Assembly (NCBI RefSeq): GCF_004684095.1
Contig: NZ_SRII01000003.1
Coordinates: forward strand, 372,001 to 436,000
Length of the DNA stretch: 64,000 nt
Source: Hymenobacter sp. UV11
Lineage (GTDB): Bacteria; Bacteroidota; Bacteroidia; Cytophagales; Hymenobacteraceae
Reading direction: 5' to 3'
Part shown: one piece after another, positions 25,998 to 35,080 of the stretch
Layout of the letters: every line of letters starts with the position of its first letter
Numbering within the stretch: the first letter of the stretch is position 1
Notes under the pieces: generated by a model
What the model was told of the DNA's origin: nothing
What the model saw: only the letters and a program-made list of their open reading frames with translations
Databases searched by the model: none
Program-made: the position numbers and the translations under genes

Positions 25998-26531
25998 TTA
26001 CGGCTTGGTTTCCGGCTGCTTCTGCGACTGCCACAGCACCACCTGCCAACCCTTCTGGGGGTCTTTAATCTGGGTAGTGACGTACTTGATGTGGGCCACG
26101 TTGGGCGAGCCGTCGGGCTTATTGGGCTGGTAAATAACTATTTGGCCGTTTACCACGGCCGCGGTGCCACCATTGTAGGCGCGCACGTTCATGTTTTCCA
26201 CGTCAATCTTGTCATACACGCTTTTGCCGTCGTGAATGCTTTGCAGGTACTCGGTTTTGTCGTTCTGCTTGCCGCTGGCATGCGTGTACACGAGGTCGTC
26301 GGCAAAGACTTTTTCCATAAAAGCGTAATCCTTGCTCACCTGCGCGGCAAAGCGCTGGCGCTCCAGCTGCTCCACTTCCTTGGCAGCGGCGGCGTTGCGC
26401 TCGGCCATTTTGCCGTCCGTAGCAAGCAGGGCGGTGTGGGAGCGCGGGGGCTTGAGGCGTTGGGTGGTTTGGGCTGCGCCGAGCAGGGGTAGGGCCAGCA
26501 ATAGGGCGCTGGCAATGGGCAGGTGTTTCAT
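25998..26531 (-). CDS. Secreted NTF2-like protein (DUF4440/SnoaL type)
   Basis: 177 aa with a signal peptide (MKHLPIASALLLALPLLGAA). After a linker comes a DUF4440-type NTF2-like domain: a helix with VEQLERQRFAAQVSKDYAFM, the strand FADDLVYTHASGK, and WQVVLWQSQK at the end. Its start is 12 bp from the stop of the hexuronate transporter gene, so it is probably co-transcribed as the last gene of that unit. Role in pectin use unknown; other proteins of this fold isomerise or bind small sugars and ketides. Confidence 0.8.
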   Translation of the reverse strand: MKHLPIASALLLALPLLGAAQTTQRLKPPRSHTALLATDGKMAERNAAAAKEVEQLERQRFAAQVSKDYAFMEKVFADDLVYTHASGKQNDKTEYLQSIHDGKSVYDKIDVENMNVRAYNGGTAAVVNGQIVIYQPNKPDGSPNVAHIKYVTTQIKDPQKGWQVVLWQSQKQPETKP

Positions 26532-26543
26532 GAGTCGGGTGGG

Positions 26544-27914
26544 TTAGGCAGCAGAAGAGGGGGTAGGCTCGTCGAGCGAGATAGGCTCCATGCGCGGCAC
26601 CAGCGTGAACATCAGCACCCAGGCCAGCAGGTAGGCCGCGCCGCAAATGAAAAACATGATGTAATAGGCCTTATCGAGCTGTCCAATAGCTTCGTAGTGC
26701 ACAAACATGCGTTTCTGCACCAGCGCCGTGAGTGCAATGCCGCCCATGCCGCCCGCAAAGCCCCCAATGCCTGTGACCGAGGCCACCGCCCGCTTCGGAA
26801 ACATATCCGAAACAGTAGTGAAGATGTTGGCGCTCCAGGCCTGGTGGGCCGCCGCCGCAATACCGATTACCAGCACCGCCAGCCACATATTCATGGCCCC
26901 CAGCCACTGCGCAAACACAATCGGGAATACGCAGAAAGCAATCAGCAGCATAGCCGTTTTGCGCGCTTGAAAAGCCGGCATGCCGCGCCGCATAAAGCCC
27001 AGCGGCAGGTAGCCGCCGCCCACGCTCCCGATACTCGACAGCACGTACACGGCCGCTACGGGCAGCGCAATGGCCGTGCCCGTAAGCTTGTATTGCTTGG
27101 TCAAAAAGTCGGGCAACCAGAACAGGTAAAACCACCAGATGGGGTCGGTAATGAACTTACCGATGACGAAGGCCCAGGTTTGGCGAAAGCCCAGCAGGGG
27201 CAGCCAGCCCACCTTGGGCTTTTCCTCCGTCACGCCTTCGGCCGGCAGGCCCACCGGAATGTCGGCGTTGATGTAGTCAAACTCTGCTTTGCTCAGGCGC
27301 TTGCTCTCGGCGGGCGTTTCGTAGATGAGCATCCACAGTACCAGCCACACGAAGCCTAGTGCCCCCGTAACCAGGAAAGCCGACTGCCAGCCCCAATGCT
27401 CGGCCATCCACGGCACCGAGAGCGGGGCAATGATGGCCCCCACGTTGGAGCCCGAGTTGAAGATACCCGTGGCCAGTGCCCGCTCACGCTGCGGAAACCA
27501 TTCGGCCGTGGTCTTGATGGCGGCCGGGAAGTTGCCGGCCTCCGTCAGCCCCAGAAAGCCGCGCGCCACCCCAAAGCCCATCGTGCTGCTTACCAGCGCG
27601 TGGCCCATCGCGGCCACGCTCCAGAGCGCCGTCGAAAGCGCATAGCCGATTTTGGTGCCCAGCTTATCAATAATGCGCCCTACCCCAATCATGCCCACCG
27701 CATAAGCCAGCTTGAAGGCAATCTCAATGTTGGCGTAGTCGCCCGAATTCCACCCAAAAGCCTTCTCCAGGTACGGCTTCAGCAGCGAGATAACCGCCCG
27801 GTCAAGGTAGTTGATGGTCGTGGCGAAAAATACCAGCGAACAGATAGTCCAACGGTACCGGCCAATAACCGACGTGTCGGCGAGCGGCGGCGAGCTGCGA
27901 AGGGTGGGATTCAT
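26544..27914 (-). CDS. exuT: MFS hexuronate transporter (ExuT-like, ACS family)
   Basis: 456 aa with 12 predicted membrane helices. The family signature of the anion:cation symporter group is visible: RWTICSLVFFATTINYLDRAV at the start, then FAYAVGM-like helix 2 with GRIIDKLGTKIGYA, and GLTEAGNFPAAIKTTAEWFP. It carries D-galacturonate or D-glucuronate with protons across the inner membrane. It lies directly downstream of eda, and a repeat sits between. Substrate assigned from family and from the uxa/kdg genes beside it. Confidence 0.88.
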   Translation of the reverse strand: MNPTLRSSPPLADTSVIGRYRWTICSLVFFATTINYLDRAVISLLKPYLEKAFGWNSGDYANIEIAFKLAYAVGMIGVGRIIDKLGTKIGYALSTALWSVAAMGHALVSSTMGFGVARGFLGLTEAGNFPAAIKTTAEWFPQRERALATGIFNSGSNVGAIIAPLSVPWMAEHWGWQSAFLVTGALGFVWLVLWMLIYETPAESKRLSKAEFDYINADIPVGLPAEGVTEEKPKVGWLPLLGFRQTWAFVIGKFITDPIWWFYLFWLPDFLTKQYKLTGTAIALPVAAVYVLSSIGSVGGGYLPLGFMRRGMPAFQARKTAMLLIAFCVFPIVFAQWLGAMNMWLAVLVIGIAAAAHQAWSANIFTTVSDMFPKRAVASVTGIGGFAGGMGGIALTALVQKRMFVHYEAIGQLDKAYYIMFFICGAAYLLAWVLMFTLVPRMEPISLDEPTPSSAA

Positions 27915-27936
27915 AGAGGATAGGTTAATTAAGGAG

Positions 27937-28046
27937 GAACGTCATGCTGAGCTTGCCGAAGCATCTTGCCCGTCTCGTCCTCACGATTGAATTACTACTG
28001 CACGCGAGATGCTTCGCCAAGCGGACGCCAGATGAGCATGACGTTC
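27937..28046. repeat. Intergenic hairpin repeat, family A (copy 2)
   Basis: GAACGTCATGCTGAGCTTGC and a distal, partly inverted partner ending GCATGACGTTC enclose AAGCATCTTG and CGAGATGCTTCG. It fills the gap between the transporter gene and eda. Confidence 0.85.
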
Positions 28047-28049
28047 TGT

Positions 28050-28700
28050 TTACTTCTTCCTAGTAGACAAAAACGTCATCAGCGGAGCTACGCGGGCCGT
28101 AATAGCGGCCGGGTCGCCTACCCCCTTAAAAAGCTGCGAGCCAATGCCCACCACGTTCACGCCCGCGCCAAACCACTCGGTCAGGCTGGCTTCGGTGGGC
28201 TCGACGCCGCCCGTCACCATGAGCTTGGTAGTGGGCATGGGGCCGCGCAAGGACTTGATGTAGTCGGCCCCCACGAAGTTGCCAGGGAATATCTTCACGA
28301 TTTGCGCGCCGAGCTGCGTGGCCGCGTGTATCTCATTGGGGGTGAGGGCGCCGGGCAGCCAGGCCACGTCGTGGCGCTGGCAGGCGGCAGCTACGTCGGC
28401 GGTGGTCACGGGCTGCACCACGAAGGCCGCGCCGGCCGCGATGAAGCGCTCGGCATCGGCGGCTGTGTAGATGGTGCCGATGCCCAGCACCAGGTCGGGG
28501 CATTCGCTCTCGGTCAATTTAGCCAGCTCCTGAAATACTTCGAACGCATTGGCACCGCGGTTGGTAAACTCAAATACCCGGATGCCCCCGGCGTAGCAAG
28601 CCCGCACCATGGACTGGGCATACGCCGCATCGGCGTGGTAAAAAACCGGCACCAGTGGCGCGGCTAGCGTACGGGTGATAACGTCGGAAGAAGAAAGCAT
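28050..28700 (-). CDS. eda: KDPG/KHG aldolase
   Basis: 216 aa, normal length. The Schiff-base lysine is in QIVKIFPGN and the catalytic Glu in RVFEFTNRG; phosphate-binding VTGGVEP follows. It splits 2-keto-3-deoxy-6-phosphogluconate into pyruvate and glyceraldehyde 3-phosphate, the last step of the uronate pathway whose kinase (kdgK) lies just upstream. Cytosolic. Confidence 0.95.
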   Translation of the reverse strand: MLSSSDVITRTLAAPLVPVFYHADAAYAQSMVRACYAGGIRVFEFTNRGANAFEVFQELAKLTESECPDLVLGIGTIYTAADAERFIAAGAAFVVQPVTTADVAAACQRHDVAWLPGALTPNEIHAATQLGAQIVKIFPGNFVGADYIKSLRGPMPTTKLMVTGGVEPTEASLTEWFGAGVNVVGIGSQLFKGVGDPAAITARVAPLMTFLSTRKK

Positions 28701-28730
28701 AGGTAAAATTCTGGTCTTTTGCGTTCGTCT

Positions 28731-28816
28731 GTCGTTGCGAGCCTGCGAAGCAATCGCATCAGAACTAGGCGCCTGGGTGTCATGCGGGTGCGATTGCTTC
28801 GCAGGTTCGCAATGAC
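28731..28816. repeat. Intergenic hairpin repeat, family B (copy 2)
   Basis: GTCGTTGCGAGCCTGCGAAG and its near-perfect inverse (CTTCGCAGGTTCGCAATGAC) flank GCAATCGCATCAG. It lies between eda and kdgK. Confidence 0.85.
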
Positions 28817-28827
28817 AAGTAAAAAAA

Positions 28828-29841
28828 TTAGCGCAATAAGCGCCCTGTGAGGTTGCCCTGCATGAGGTGCTCGACTTCGGCGGGCGTCACCAGGTTGATG
28901 TCACCGTGGATAGTGTGTTTCAGCGCCGAAGCGATGGTAGCAAAGGATAAGGCTTGCTCGCGGCTCTCATAGGTATTGGAGCCGTAGATGAAGCCCGAGA
29001 TGAACGAGTCGCCGCCGCCGATGCGGTCCACCACCGGCGAAATGTCGTAGAATGGCGTTTCAAAAAACTCGCCCTGGTCCCACAGCAGGCCGCAAATGCG
29101 CTCGTGCGAGGCGCTCTGCGTCTGGCGGCGGGTAGCAATCACGCGCTTGATGTGGGGGAAGCGCTGGGTTAGCTGCTGGCTCATCGAGATAAAGCCGTTG
29201 TCCGAATTGGCCTCGGCTTTAATGCCAAACAGGTCGTCAGCATCACCCTCGGTGCACACCACGATATCGCAGCCCGCCACAAGGTTAGGCATTACATCCT
29301 GCGCCTTCTGGCCGTACTGCCACAGGTTGCGGCGGTAGTTCACGTCGGCCGATACGGTGAGGCCCAGCCGGCGCGCGGCCACAATGGCATCGGATGTGGC
29401 TTGGGCGGCGGCGGCCGAAATGGCGGGCGTGATGCCCGTCCAATGCAGCCAGCCGGCATCTTTCAGAATCTCATCCCAATTGAAAGCGGCCGGGTCGAGG
29501 TAGGCAAAGGCCGAATCGGCGCGGTCATACACAATGCGGCTGGGCCGTAGCGAAGCGCCCACTTCCAGAAAGTACAGCCCCAGCCGATGGCCTTCGGTAA
29601 ACAGGCAATGGCTCGTGTCGACGCCGTAGCGGCGCAGGTGGTTGGCGGCCGCGTGGCCCAGCTCATTGGCCGGGAAGGCCGAAACGTGGGCGGCCGGCAC
29701 GCCCATTTGGGCAAGGGCGGCGGCTACGTTGGCGTCGCCGCCGCCGTAGGTTACTTCGAGGGTAGCGGTCTGCGGCAGCCGGTAATTCAGCGGTGGCGAG
29801 AGCCGCATCATTACTTCACCGAAGGTGACGACTTGCTTCAT
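28828..29841 (-). CDS. kdgK: 2-keto-3-deoxygluconate kinase (PfkB family)
   Basis: 337 aa. PfkB features: N-terminal GEVMMRLSPP and YGGGDANVAAALAQMG, and the C-terminal anion hole with catalytic Asp in RIGGGDSFISGF. It phosphorylates KDG, the point where the saturated (UxaA) and unsaturated (KduD) branches meet, to KDPG for Eda. A possible weak copy of the LacI-type operator lies about 135 bp upstream. Confidence 0.93.
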   Translation of the reverse strand: MKQVVTFGEVMMRLSPPLNYRLPQTATLEVTYGGGDANVAAALAQMGVPAAHVSAFPANELGHAAANHLRRYGVDTSHCLFTEGHRLGLYFLEVGASLRPSRIVYDRADSAFAYLDPAAFNWDEILKDAGWLHWTGITPAISAAAAQATSDAIVAARRLGLTVSADVNYRRNLWQYGQKAQDVMPNLVAGCDIVVCTEGDADDLFGIKAEANSDNGFISMSQQLTQRFPHIKRVIATRRQTQSASHERICGLLWDQGEFFETPFYDISPVVDRIGGGDSFISGFIYGSNTYESREQALSFATIASALKHTIHGDINLVTPAEVEHLMQGNLTGRLLR

Positions 29842-29975
29842 TAGGGAGGGAAAATTAGCTAGCGCCCGGCCCTTGCTACTAGGCTAAGCCGGGCGCTAAC
29901 CACGGGAATAGGACTTGAAAGGTAGGCCGTTAAGGTGCTGGAAAAACACAGTTTACTCCACTTTTTTAACGCAAA

Positions 29976-29989
29976 CGATACCGGTAATG
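29976..29989 (-). promoter_or_regulatory. Possible weak operator before kdgK
   Basis: CGATACCGGTAATG aligns at 9 of 14 positions with the operator word CGTTGCCGGCAACG and lies at the same distance (about 135 bp) from its gene as the kduD operator. The match is marginal. Confidence 0.3.
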
Positions 29990-30034
29990 GGCTTCGCAGC
30001 CGGCTACTTGGTAGGGTAGGGGCAAAGCAAACAG

Positions 30035-31480
30035 CTAGTTAGCTACCAACTCTCCCGCACTCACCGGCGCGGCGGCCGCATCGAAGCCGAAGTAGTCGCG
30101 GGCATTGCCGTAGCTGATTTTCTCCACCAGCTCGCCCAGCCAGGGCAGCTCCTCGGCGGGTAGCTCGCCATTCTCGACGTCGCGGCCCAGCAGGTTGCAC
30201 AAGATGCGCCGGAAATACTCGTGGCGCGGAAACGACAGGAAGCTACGCGAGTCGGTGAGCATGCCCACGAAGCGACTCAGCAAGCCCATGTTGCTGAGCG
30301 CGTTGAGCTGCTTTTCCATGCCGTCCTTCTGGTCCAGGAACCACCAGCCCGAGCCAAACTGCATCTTGCCGGCTACCGAGCCATCCTGAAAGTTGCCAAT
30401 CATGGTAGCAAACAAGTCGTTATCGGCGGGATTAAGGTTGTAAAGCACCGTTTTGGCCAGCTTGTCCTGGTTGTCAAGCCGGTCGAGGAAGCGCGATAGC
30501 GCCCTACCCTGCTCAAAATCGCCAATCGAGTCCCAGCCCGTATCGGGGCCAAGCTGGCGCAGGGCGCGGGTGTTGTTATTGCGTAGCGCACCCAGGTGAA
30601 ACTGCTGCGTCCAGCCCTTTTCCCAGTCCAGCTCGGCCAGGAAAATCAGCATGGCCGACTTAAACTTTTCTACTTCGGGCGCGCTCAGCACCTGCCCGGC
30701 GCGGGCTTTGGTGAAGATGGCAACTACCTCTTCCTCCGTATAGTCGGCGGCGTAGAGCTTTTCCAAGCCGTGGTCGGAGAGCCTACCCCCCTGCGCAGCG
30801 AAGAAGTCGTGCCGCTGGCGCAGGGCCGCCTGCAAGTCGGCGTAGGTTTGAATCCCTACCCCCGCCGCGGCGCCCAGCCGGTCGAGGTACTGGTTGTAGT
30901 CGGGCGCCTCGGGCGTCATAGCCTTGTCGGGACGGAAGGTGGGCAGGATGCGCGTACCAAAGTCGGTGGCGGCTAGCGCCAGGTGGTGCTCCAGCGAGTC
31001 GGCCGGGTCGTCGGTGGTGCACACGGTTACCACGTTCATCTTGCGCAGCAGGCCCTGCACCGCGTATTCGGGCGTTTGCAGCAGCTCGTTGCACCGGTCG
31101 TAGATGCGGCGGGCGCTCGTCTTGTTCAGCAGCTCGGTAACGCCAAAGTAGCGGCGCAGCTCCAGGTGCGTCCAGTGGTAGAGCGGGTTGCGCACGGTGT
31201 AAGGCACCGTTTCGGCCCACTTCTCAAACTTCTCCCAGTCCGAGGCGTCGCCGGTCACGAAGCGCTCATTCACGCCGTTGGCCCGCATGGCGCGCCACTT
31301 GTAGTGGTCGCCATAGAGCCAGATTTGGGTGATGTTCTCAAACTGCCGGTTCTGGGCAATCTGGTCAGGCGGCAGGTGGCAGTGGTAGTCAATAATGGGC
31401 TGCGGCGCGGCGTGAAAATGGTAGAGCTGGCGCGCCGTGGCCGACTGCAGCAGAAAGTCGTCGGAGAGGAAAGGAGTCAT
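30035..31480 (-). CDS. uxaC: Glucuronate/galacturonate isomerase
   Basis: 481 aa from the ATG at 31480; a TTG two codons earlier is less likely. UxaC amidohydrolase-fold features: IIDYHCHLPP near the start, then WLYGDHYKWRAMRANG, VCTTDDP, and SRSFLSFPRHEYFRRIL at the end. It isomerises D-galacturonate to D-tagaturonate (or glucuronate to fructuronate), first cytosolic step of the saturated uronate branch. Followed by uxaA upstream in the same string. Confidence 0.96.
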   Translation of the reverse strand: MTPFLSDDFLLQSATARQLYHFHAAPQPIIDYHCHLPPDQIAQNRQFENITQIWLYGDHYKWRAMRANGVNERFVTGDASDWEKFEKWAETVPYTVRNPLYHWTHLELRRYFGVTELLNKTSARRIYDRCNELLQTPEYAVQGLLRKMNVVTVCTTDDPADSLEHHLALAATDFGTRILPTFRPDKAMTPEAPDYNQYLDRLGAAAGVGIQTYADLQAALRQRHDFFAAQGGRLSDHGLEKLYAADYTEEEVVAIFTKARAGQVLSAPEVEKFKSAMLIFLAELDWEKGWTQQFHLGALRNNNTRALRQLGPDTGWDSIGDFEQGRALSRFLDRLDNQDKLAKTVLYNLNPADNDLFATMIGNFQDGSVAGKMQFGSGWWFLDQKDGMEKQLNALSNMGLLSRFVGMLTDSRSFLSFPRHEYFRRILCNLLGRDVENGELPAEELPWLGELVEKISYGNARDYFGFDAAAAPVSAGELVAN

Positions 31481-31503
31481 AGTCAATTAGTAATCAACAG
31501 TGA

Positions 31504-31625
31504 GCAAAAAGAACGTCATGCTTATCTGGCGTCCGCTTGTCGAAGCATCTCTACCGCTTCGGTGAACGACCCGCGACCGGAGCGGTAGAGATGCTTCGAC
31601 AGGCTCAGCATGACGTTCTTTTTGC
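31504..31625. repeat. Intergenic hairpin repeat, family A (copy 3), with heptads beside it
   Basis: GCAAAAAGAACGTCATGC at the left end is the inverse of GCATGACGTTCTTTTTGC at the right end; AAGCATCTCTACCGC and its inverse lie inside. Adjacent bases 31481-31503 step in sevens (AGTCAAT, TAGTAAT, CAACAGT, GAGCAAA). Confidence 0.85.
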
Positions 31626-31633
31626 TTTTCTTG

Positions 31634-33283
31634 TTACAGAGAAACCCCGCGCTTCCACGGGATAAAATCGGTTTGGCCGTGGCGCACGGCGCTTACTTCG
31701 CGGCCGCTGGCTACTTCAATAACGTAGTTGAGAATGCGTTCGCCGGCCTGCTCAATGGTTTCTTCGCCGTCGATGACGGTACCCGTGTTCACGTCGATGA
31801 TGTCGGGCATACGCTCGGCCAGCTTGGTGTTGGAGCTGATTTTAACGACCGGCGCGATGGGGTTGCCGGTGGGCGTGCCCAGGCCAGTGGTGAAGAGCAC
31901 CACGTTGGCACCCGAGCCCACTTCGGCGGTGGTGCTTTCCACGTCGTTGCCGGGCGTGCAGAGCAGGTTGAGGCCGGGCTGGGTTACCAGCTCGGGGTAG
32001 TCGAGCACGGCCACTACCGGCGACGAGCCACCCTTGCGGGCCGCGCCCGCCGATTTCATGGCGTCGGTGATGAGGCCGTCGCGGATGTTGCCGGGCGAGG
32101 GGTTCATGTCGAAGCCCGAGCCCACGGCCACCGCGCTGTCGCCGTAGGCTTTCATGAGCGAGGTGAAGCGCTGGGCCGTTTCGTGGTCCACCGAGCGATT
32201 CACGATTTCCTGCTCCACGCCGCACAGTTCCGGAAACTCGGCCAGAATGACCGAGCCGCCAAGCGCCACCAGCAGGTCCGACACGTGGCCCACGGCCGGG
32301 TTGGCCGAAATGCCCGAGAAGCCATCGCTACCCCCGCATTCGAGGCCGATGGTGAGCTTGCTCAGCGGCGCGGGCTGGCGCTGCTGCTGGTTGGCCTGCA
32401 TGAGGCCGGCGAAGGTCTGGCGCAGGGCTGTGCTCACGAGGGCTTCCTCGGTGCCGATTTTCTGCTGCTCCAGCACAAACAGCGGCTTGCTGAAGTGGGG
32501 GTCGCGCTTGTTGATTTCGTCCTGCAGCATGCTCACCTGCGCATTCTGGCAGCCCAGGCTAAGCACCGTGGCGCCGGCCACGTTGGGGTGCGTAATGTAG
32601 CCGGCCAGCAGGCCGCACAGCGTCTGGGCATCCTGCCGGATGCCGCCGCAGCCGCCCTCGTGCTGCAAAAACCGGATGCCGTCTACGTTCGGAAACGGCT
32701 TTACTTTTTGGTGGCTGATTTCGGCCGAGTGCAGGTCGGTGGCCAGAATTTCTTCCACCGACTTGCCGGCCTGCATCAGCTCCAGCAGCGCCTGAGTCTG
32801 GGGCTGGTAGCTCTTGCGGCGGGCGTAGCCGAGGTCGTTCACCAGGGCTTCTTCAAGCACCTGGATGTTGCGGTTCTCGCAGAAAACCAACGGGATAACC
32901 AACCAATAATTAGCGGTGCCTACCCGCCCATCGGGCCGGTGAAAGCCCATGAAGGTGCGGCCCGTAAACTGGCTCACGTCGGGCTGGGCCCAGCTATGCG
33001 GGTGTTGCCCTTCCTGGTACGCGTCGGTAGCGTGTTTGATATTGGCGGTGGTGAGCAGGCCGCCCTGGCCCACGGGCGACGCCATTTTGCCCACCAGCAC
33101 CCCGTACATGGTCACTTCGTCGCCGGGCTGCAAGGCTTGCAGGACCAGCTTGTGCTTGGCCGGTATCTTCTCGGTGGTCGTCACGGTTACCCCATCCCAG
33201 GTTACGGGCGTGCCGATGGGCAGGTCGGTGAGGGCGACGAGCACATTATCAGCGGGGTGAATTTTAGCAACTAGATGCTTCAT
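31634..33283 (-). CDS. uxaA: Altronate dehydratase
   Basis: 549 aa, full length. The N-terminal SAF domain (residues about 10-85, with NVLVALTDLPIGTPV) is joined to the large GD-AH domain bearing the Cys and Asp/Glu ligand motifs: GFHRPDGRVGTANY, VEGGCGG-like EGGCGGIRQD, LGCQNAQ, LECGGSDGFSGI, and FTTGLGTPTGN. It dehydrates D-altronate to 2-keto-3-deoxygluconate using an iron centre. Cytosolic. Confidence 0.96.
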   Translation of the reverse strand: MKHLVAKIHPADNVLVALTDLPIGTPVTWDGVTVTTTEKIPAKHKLVLQALQPGDEVTMYGVLVGKMASPVGQGGLLTTANIKHATDAYQEGQHPHSWAQPDVSQFTGRTFMGFHRPDGRVGTANYWLVIPLVFCENRNIQVLEEALVNDLGYARRKSYQPQTQALLELMQAGKSVEEILATDLHSAEISHQKVKPFPNVDGIRFLQHEGGCGGIRQDAQTLCGLLAGYITHPNVAGATVLSLGCQNAQVSMLQDEINKRDPHFSKPLFVLEQQKIGTEEALVSTALRQTFAGLMQANQQQRQPAPLSKLTIGLECGGSDGFSGISANPAVGHVSDLLVALGGSVILAEFPELCGVEQEIVNRSVDHETAQRFTSLMKAYGDSAVAVGSGFDMNPSPGNIRDGLITDAMKSAGAARKGGSSPVVAVLDYPELVTQPGLNLLCTPGNDVESTTAEVGSGANVVLFTTGLGTPTGNPIAPVVKISSNTKLAERMPDIIDVNTGTVIDGEETIEQAGERILNYVIEVASGREVSAVRHGQTDFIPWKRGVSL

Positions 33284-33399
33284 AAGTAGTTAGCAATAGT
33301 AATAAGCAATGAACAGTCACGTAGGTGATAAACTGATGAGTGCCTACCCCACCGTGAGGCGGCCGCCGGCAATTGTTCACGGTTCATTGCTCATTGATA
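33284..33399. repeat. Inverted pair of degenerate heptad arrays
   Basis: The left array steps as GTAGTTA, GCAATAG, TAATAAG, CAATGAA. The right array (about 33371-33399) steps as GTTCACG, GTTCATT, GCTCATT, GATATTA. AGCAATGAAC on the left is the inverse of GTTCATTGCT on the right. It fills the uxaA-uxaB gap. Confidence 0.65.
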
Positions 33400-34932
33400 T
33401 TAAACCGCCGCGCGCTGGTTTTTATTCAGCATGGCCGCTAAGGTAGCGGCCGCGCCTTTCAATTGCAGCTGCCCCAGGTAGCGCGTTACGGCCGCCGTAA
33501 AGCCGGGTAGGGCCGTGAGGTCGGTATTCCACAGCGTGTGGTTGCTAAGCACAATCTGCACTAGGCTAGTGGCCGATTGGTGCGCCCACAAGTCGGCAAA
33601 GTAGCCCGCCTGCTCGTCCTGAATCAGGTATTCCTGGCCCTGGGCCTCACCGTACCACTTGTTCCCTTCTTGCCGCACGCCGCGCATAAAGAGCAGGTAG
33701 GCCGCAAAGCCCAGCGCTACGTACTGCGGCACGGCCCCGAAGCGGTGGTAATAGTGCTGCAAATCGGGCACCACGCGCATCTGCAGCTTGGCCGAGTAGT
33801 TGAGCGTGATGGCCAGCCAGCGGTGCTCCACGGCGGGGTTGCGGAAGCGGTCGAGCACCTGCATGCCAAAGCGCTGGCCTACCTTCTCATCGAGGGGGTA
33901 GGGAATGCCGGGCAGCAAATCGGCCAGCATCAGGTTGCGGATGTACGTGAGCAGGTGGTCGTCTTCCATCGCCTCGCGCACGGTGGGCACGTCTGCCAGC
34001 ACGGCCAGCCCGCAGGCCAGCGAGTGGGTCCCGTTGAGCAGGCGCAGCTTCAGTTCTCTGAACTGGTTGATGTCAGGCTGCACGATAATGCCCGCGTCGG
34101 CCTGCTCAAAGCTCAGTATGGCCTTCACGCGCTCGTCGCCCTCAATGGCCCACAGCCGGTACACTTCCGACATGGTCAGCAGCTCGTCGTCGTAGCCCAG
34201 CTCCTGGGCCAGGTCGGCGGCGGCCGCGGCGGCGGGTGCGCCCGGCACAATGCGGTCTACCAAGGAGTTGCAAATGGTATTGGCCGTCTCGAGCCAGTGC
34301 AGGAAGCCGGCGTCGGGTACCTGGTTCTCGGCCAGCTCGCGTAGAATGTTACGCAGTTTGGTGCCGTTTTCGGGAATAAGCTCGGTAGGCACGATAACCA
34401 AGCCTTTGTCGGCCGCGCCAGCAAAGGCCTGGTAGCGCGCCAGCAGCACGGCCAGCAGCTTGCCCGGAAACGAGCGCGGCGGCGTGGCGCGCACATCGTC
34501 GGTTTCGTCGAGCACAATGCCTACCTCCGTCGTATTCGACAGTACGATTTGCAGCTCGGGGCTGGTGGCTACTTGCAATACCTCGGCCCACTGGCTTTTG
34601 GCCGACAGCACCCGGCTGATGCCGGCGCACACCACGTTCTGGCTGACGGACTGGCCGTCTTCCACGCCGCGCACGCACACTGTGTACAGGTTGTCCTGGC
34701 GGGCAAACGCGGTGGCGTCGCCGCCATCGGTGCTTTTCACCACCACCACCCGACCATTAAAAATGCCCTGGCGGTTGGCCTGGTCAATGAGGAAGTCGGG
34801 CAGGCCGCGCAGCAGCACGCCCGTACCAAACTGTAGTACTTTTTCGGGCAGGCTTAGCAGGGCAGGGGGGGGTAGGGACACGCCAGGCGCGGCGGCCCCG
34901 TTGCGTACTAATTCTTCGGATAGAATAGGCAT
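33400..34932 (-). CDS. uxaB: Tagaturonate reductase
   Basis: 510 aa, mannitol-dehydrogenase family. N-terminal Rossmann part has KVLQFGTGVLLRGLPDFLID and VVVVKSTDGGDA; the C-terminal domain has KLRLLNGTHSLACGLAVL, with the catalytic Lys/Asn/His pattern of the family. It reduces D-tagaturonate to D-altronate with NADH. A G8 tract near codon 20 (34865-34872) is a possible slippage site. Confidence 0.95.
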   Translation of the reverse strand: MPILSEELVRNGAAAPGVSLPPPALLSLPEKVLQFGTGVLLRGLPDFLIDQANRQGIFNGRVVVVKSTDGGDATAFARQDNLYTVCVRGVEDGQSVSQNVVCAGISRVLSAKSQWAEVLQVATSPELQIVLSNTTEVGIVLDETDDVRATPPRSFPGKLLAVLLARYQAFAGAADKGLVIVPTELIPENGTKLRNILRELAENQVPDAGFLHWLETANTICNSLVDRIVPGAPAAAAAADLAQELGYDDELLTMSEVYRLWAIEGDERVKAILSFEQADAGIIVQPDINQFRELKLRLLNGTHSLACGLAVLADVPTVREAMEDDHLLTYIRNLMLADLLPGIPYPLDEKVGQRFGMQVLDRFRNPAVEHRWLAITLNYSAKLQMRVVPDLQHYYHRFGAVPQYVALGFAAYLLFMRGVRQEGNKWYGEAQGQEYLIQDEQAGYFADLWAHQSATSLVQIVLSNHTLWNTDLTALPGFTAAVTRYLGQLQLKGAAATLAAMLNKNQRAAV

Positions 34933-34935
34933 GAG

Positions 34936-35080
34936 TGATAATGACTAGTTACGAATGACTAGTGACCAATGACAGCGATTCAAGAGGAATGACTAGTAGC
35001 AAAATCCGAGGCTAAACCAGGATGCCCATGTAGCGCTACTAGTTTATTCGTCATTTGTCACTAGTCATTCGTCATTAATA
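34936..35080. repeat. Inverted pair of degenerate heptad arrays (ATGACTA word)
   Basis: The left array steps as ATGACTA, GTTACGA, ATGACTA, GTGACCA, ATGACAG (34940-34975). The right array steps as GTCATTT, GTCACTA, GTCATTC, GTCATTA (35050-35077). The two match as inverse repeats over about 20 bp. It lies between susD and uxaB. Confidence 0.75.

Noticed and set aside
31610-33274. Long plus-strand reading frame (554 codons) opposite uxaA
   Set aside because: uxaA on the minus strand is a clear, full-length family match; the opposite frame is an open shadow created by GC-rich codons and has no recognisable domain.
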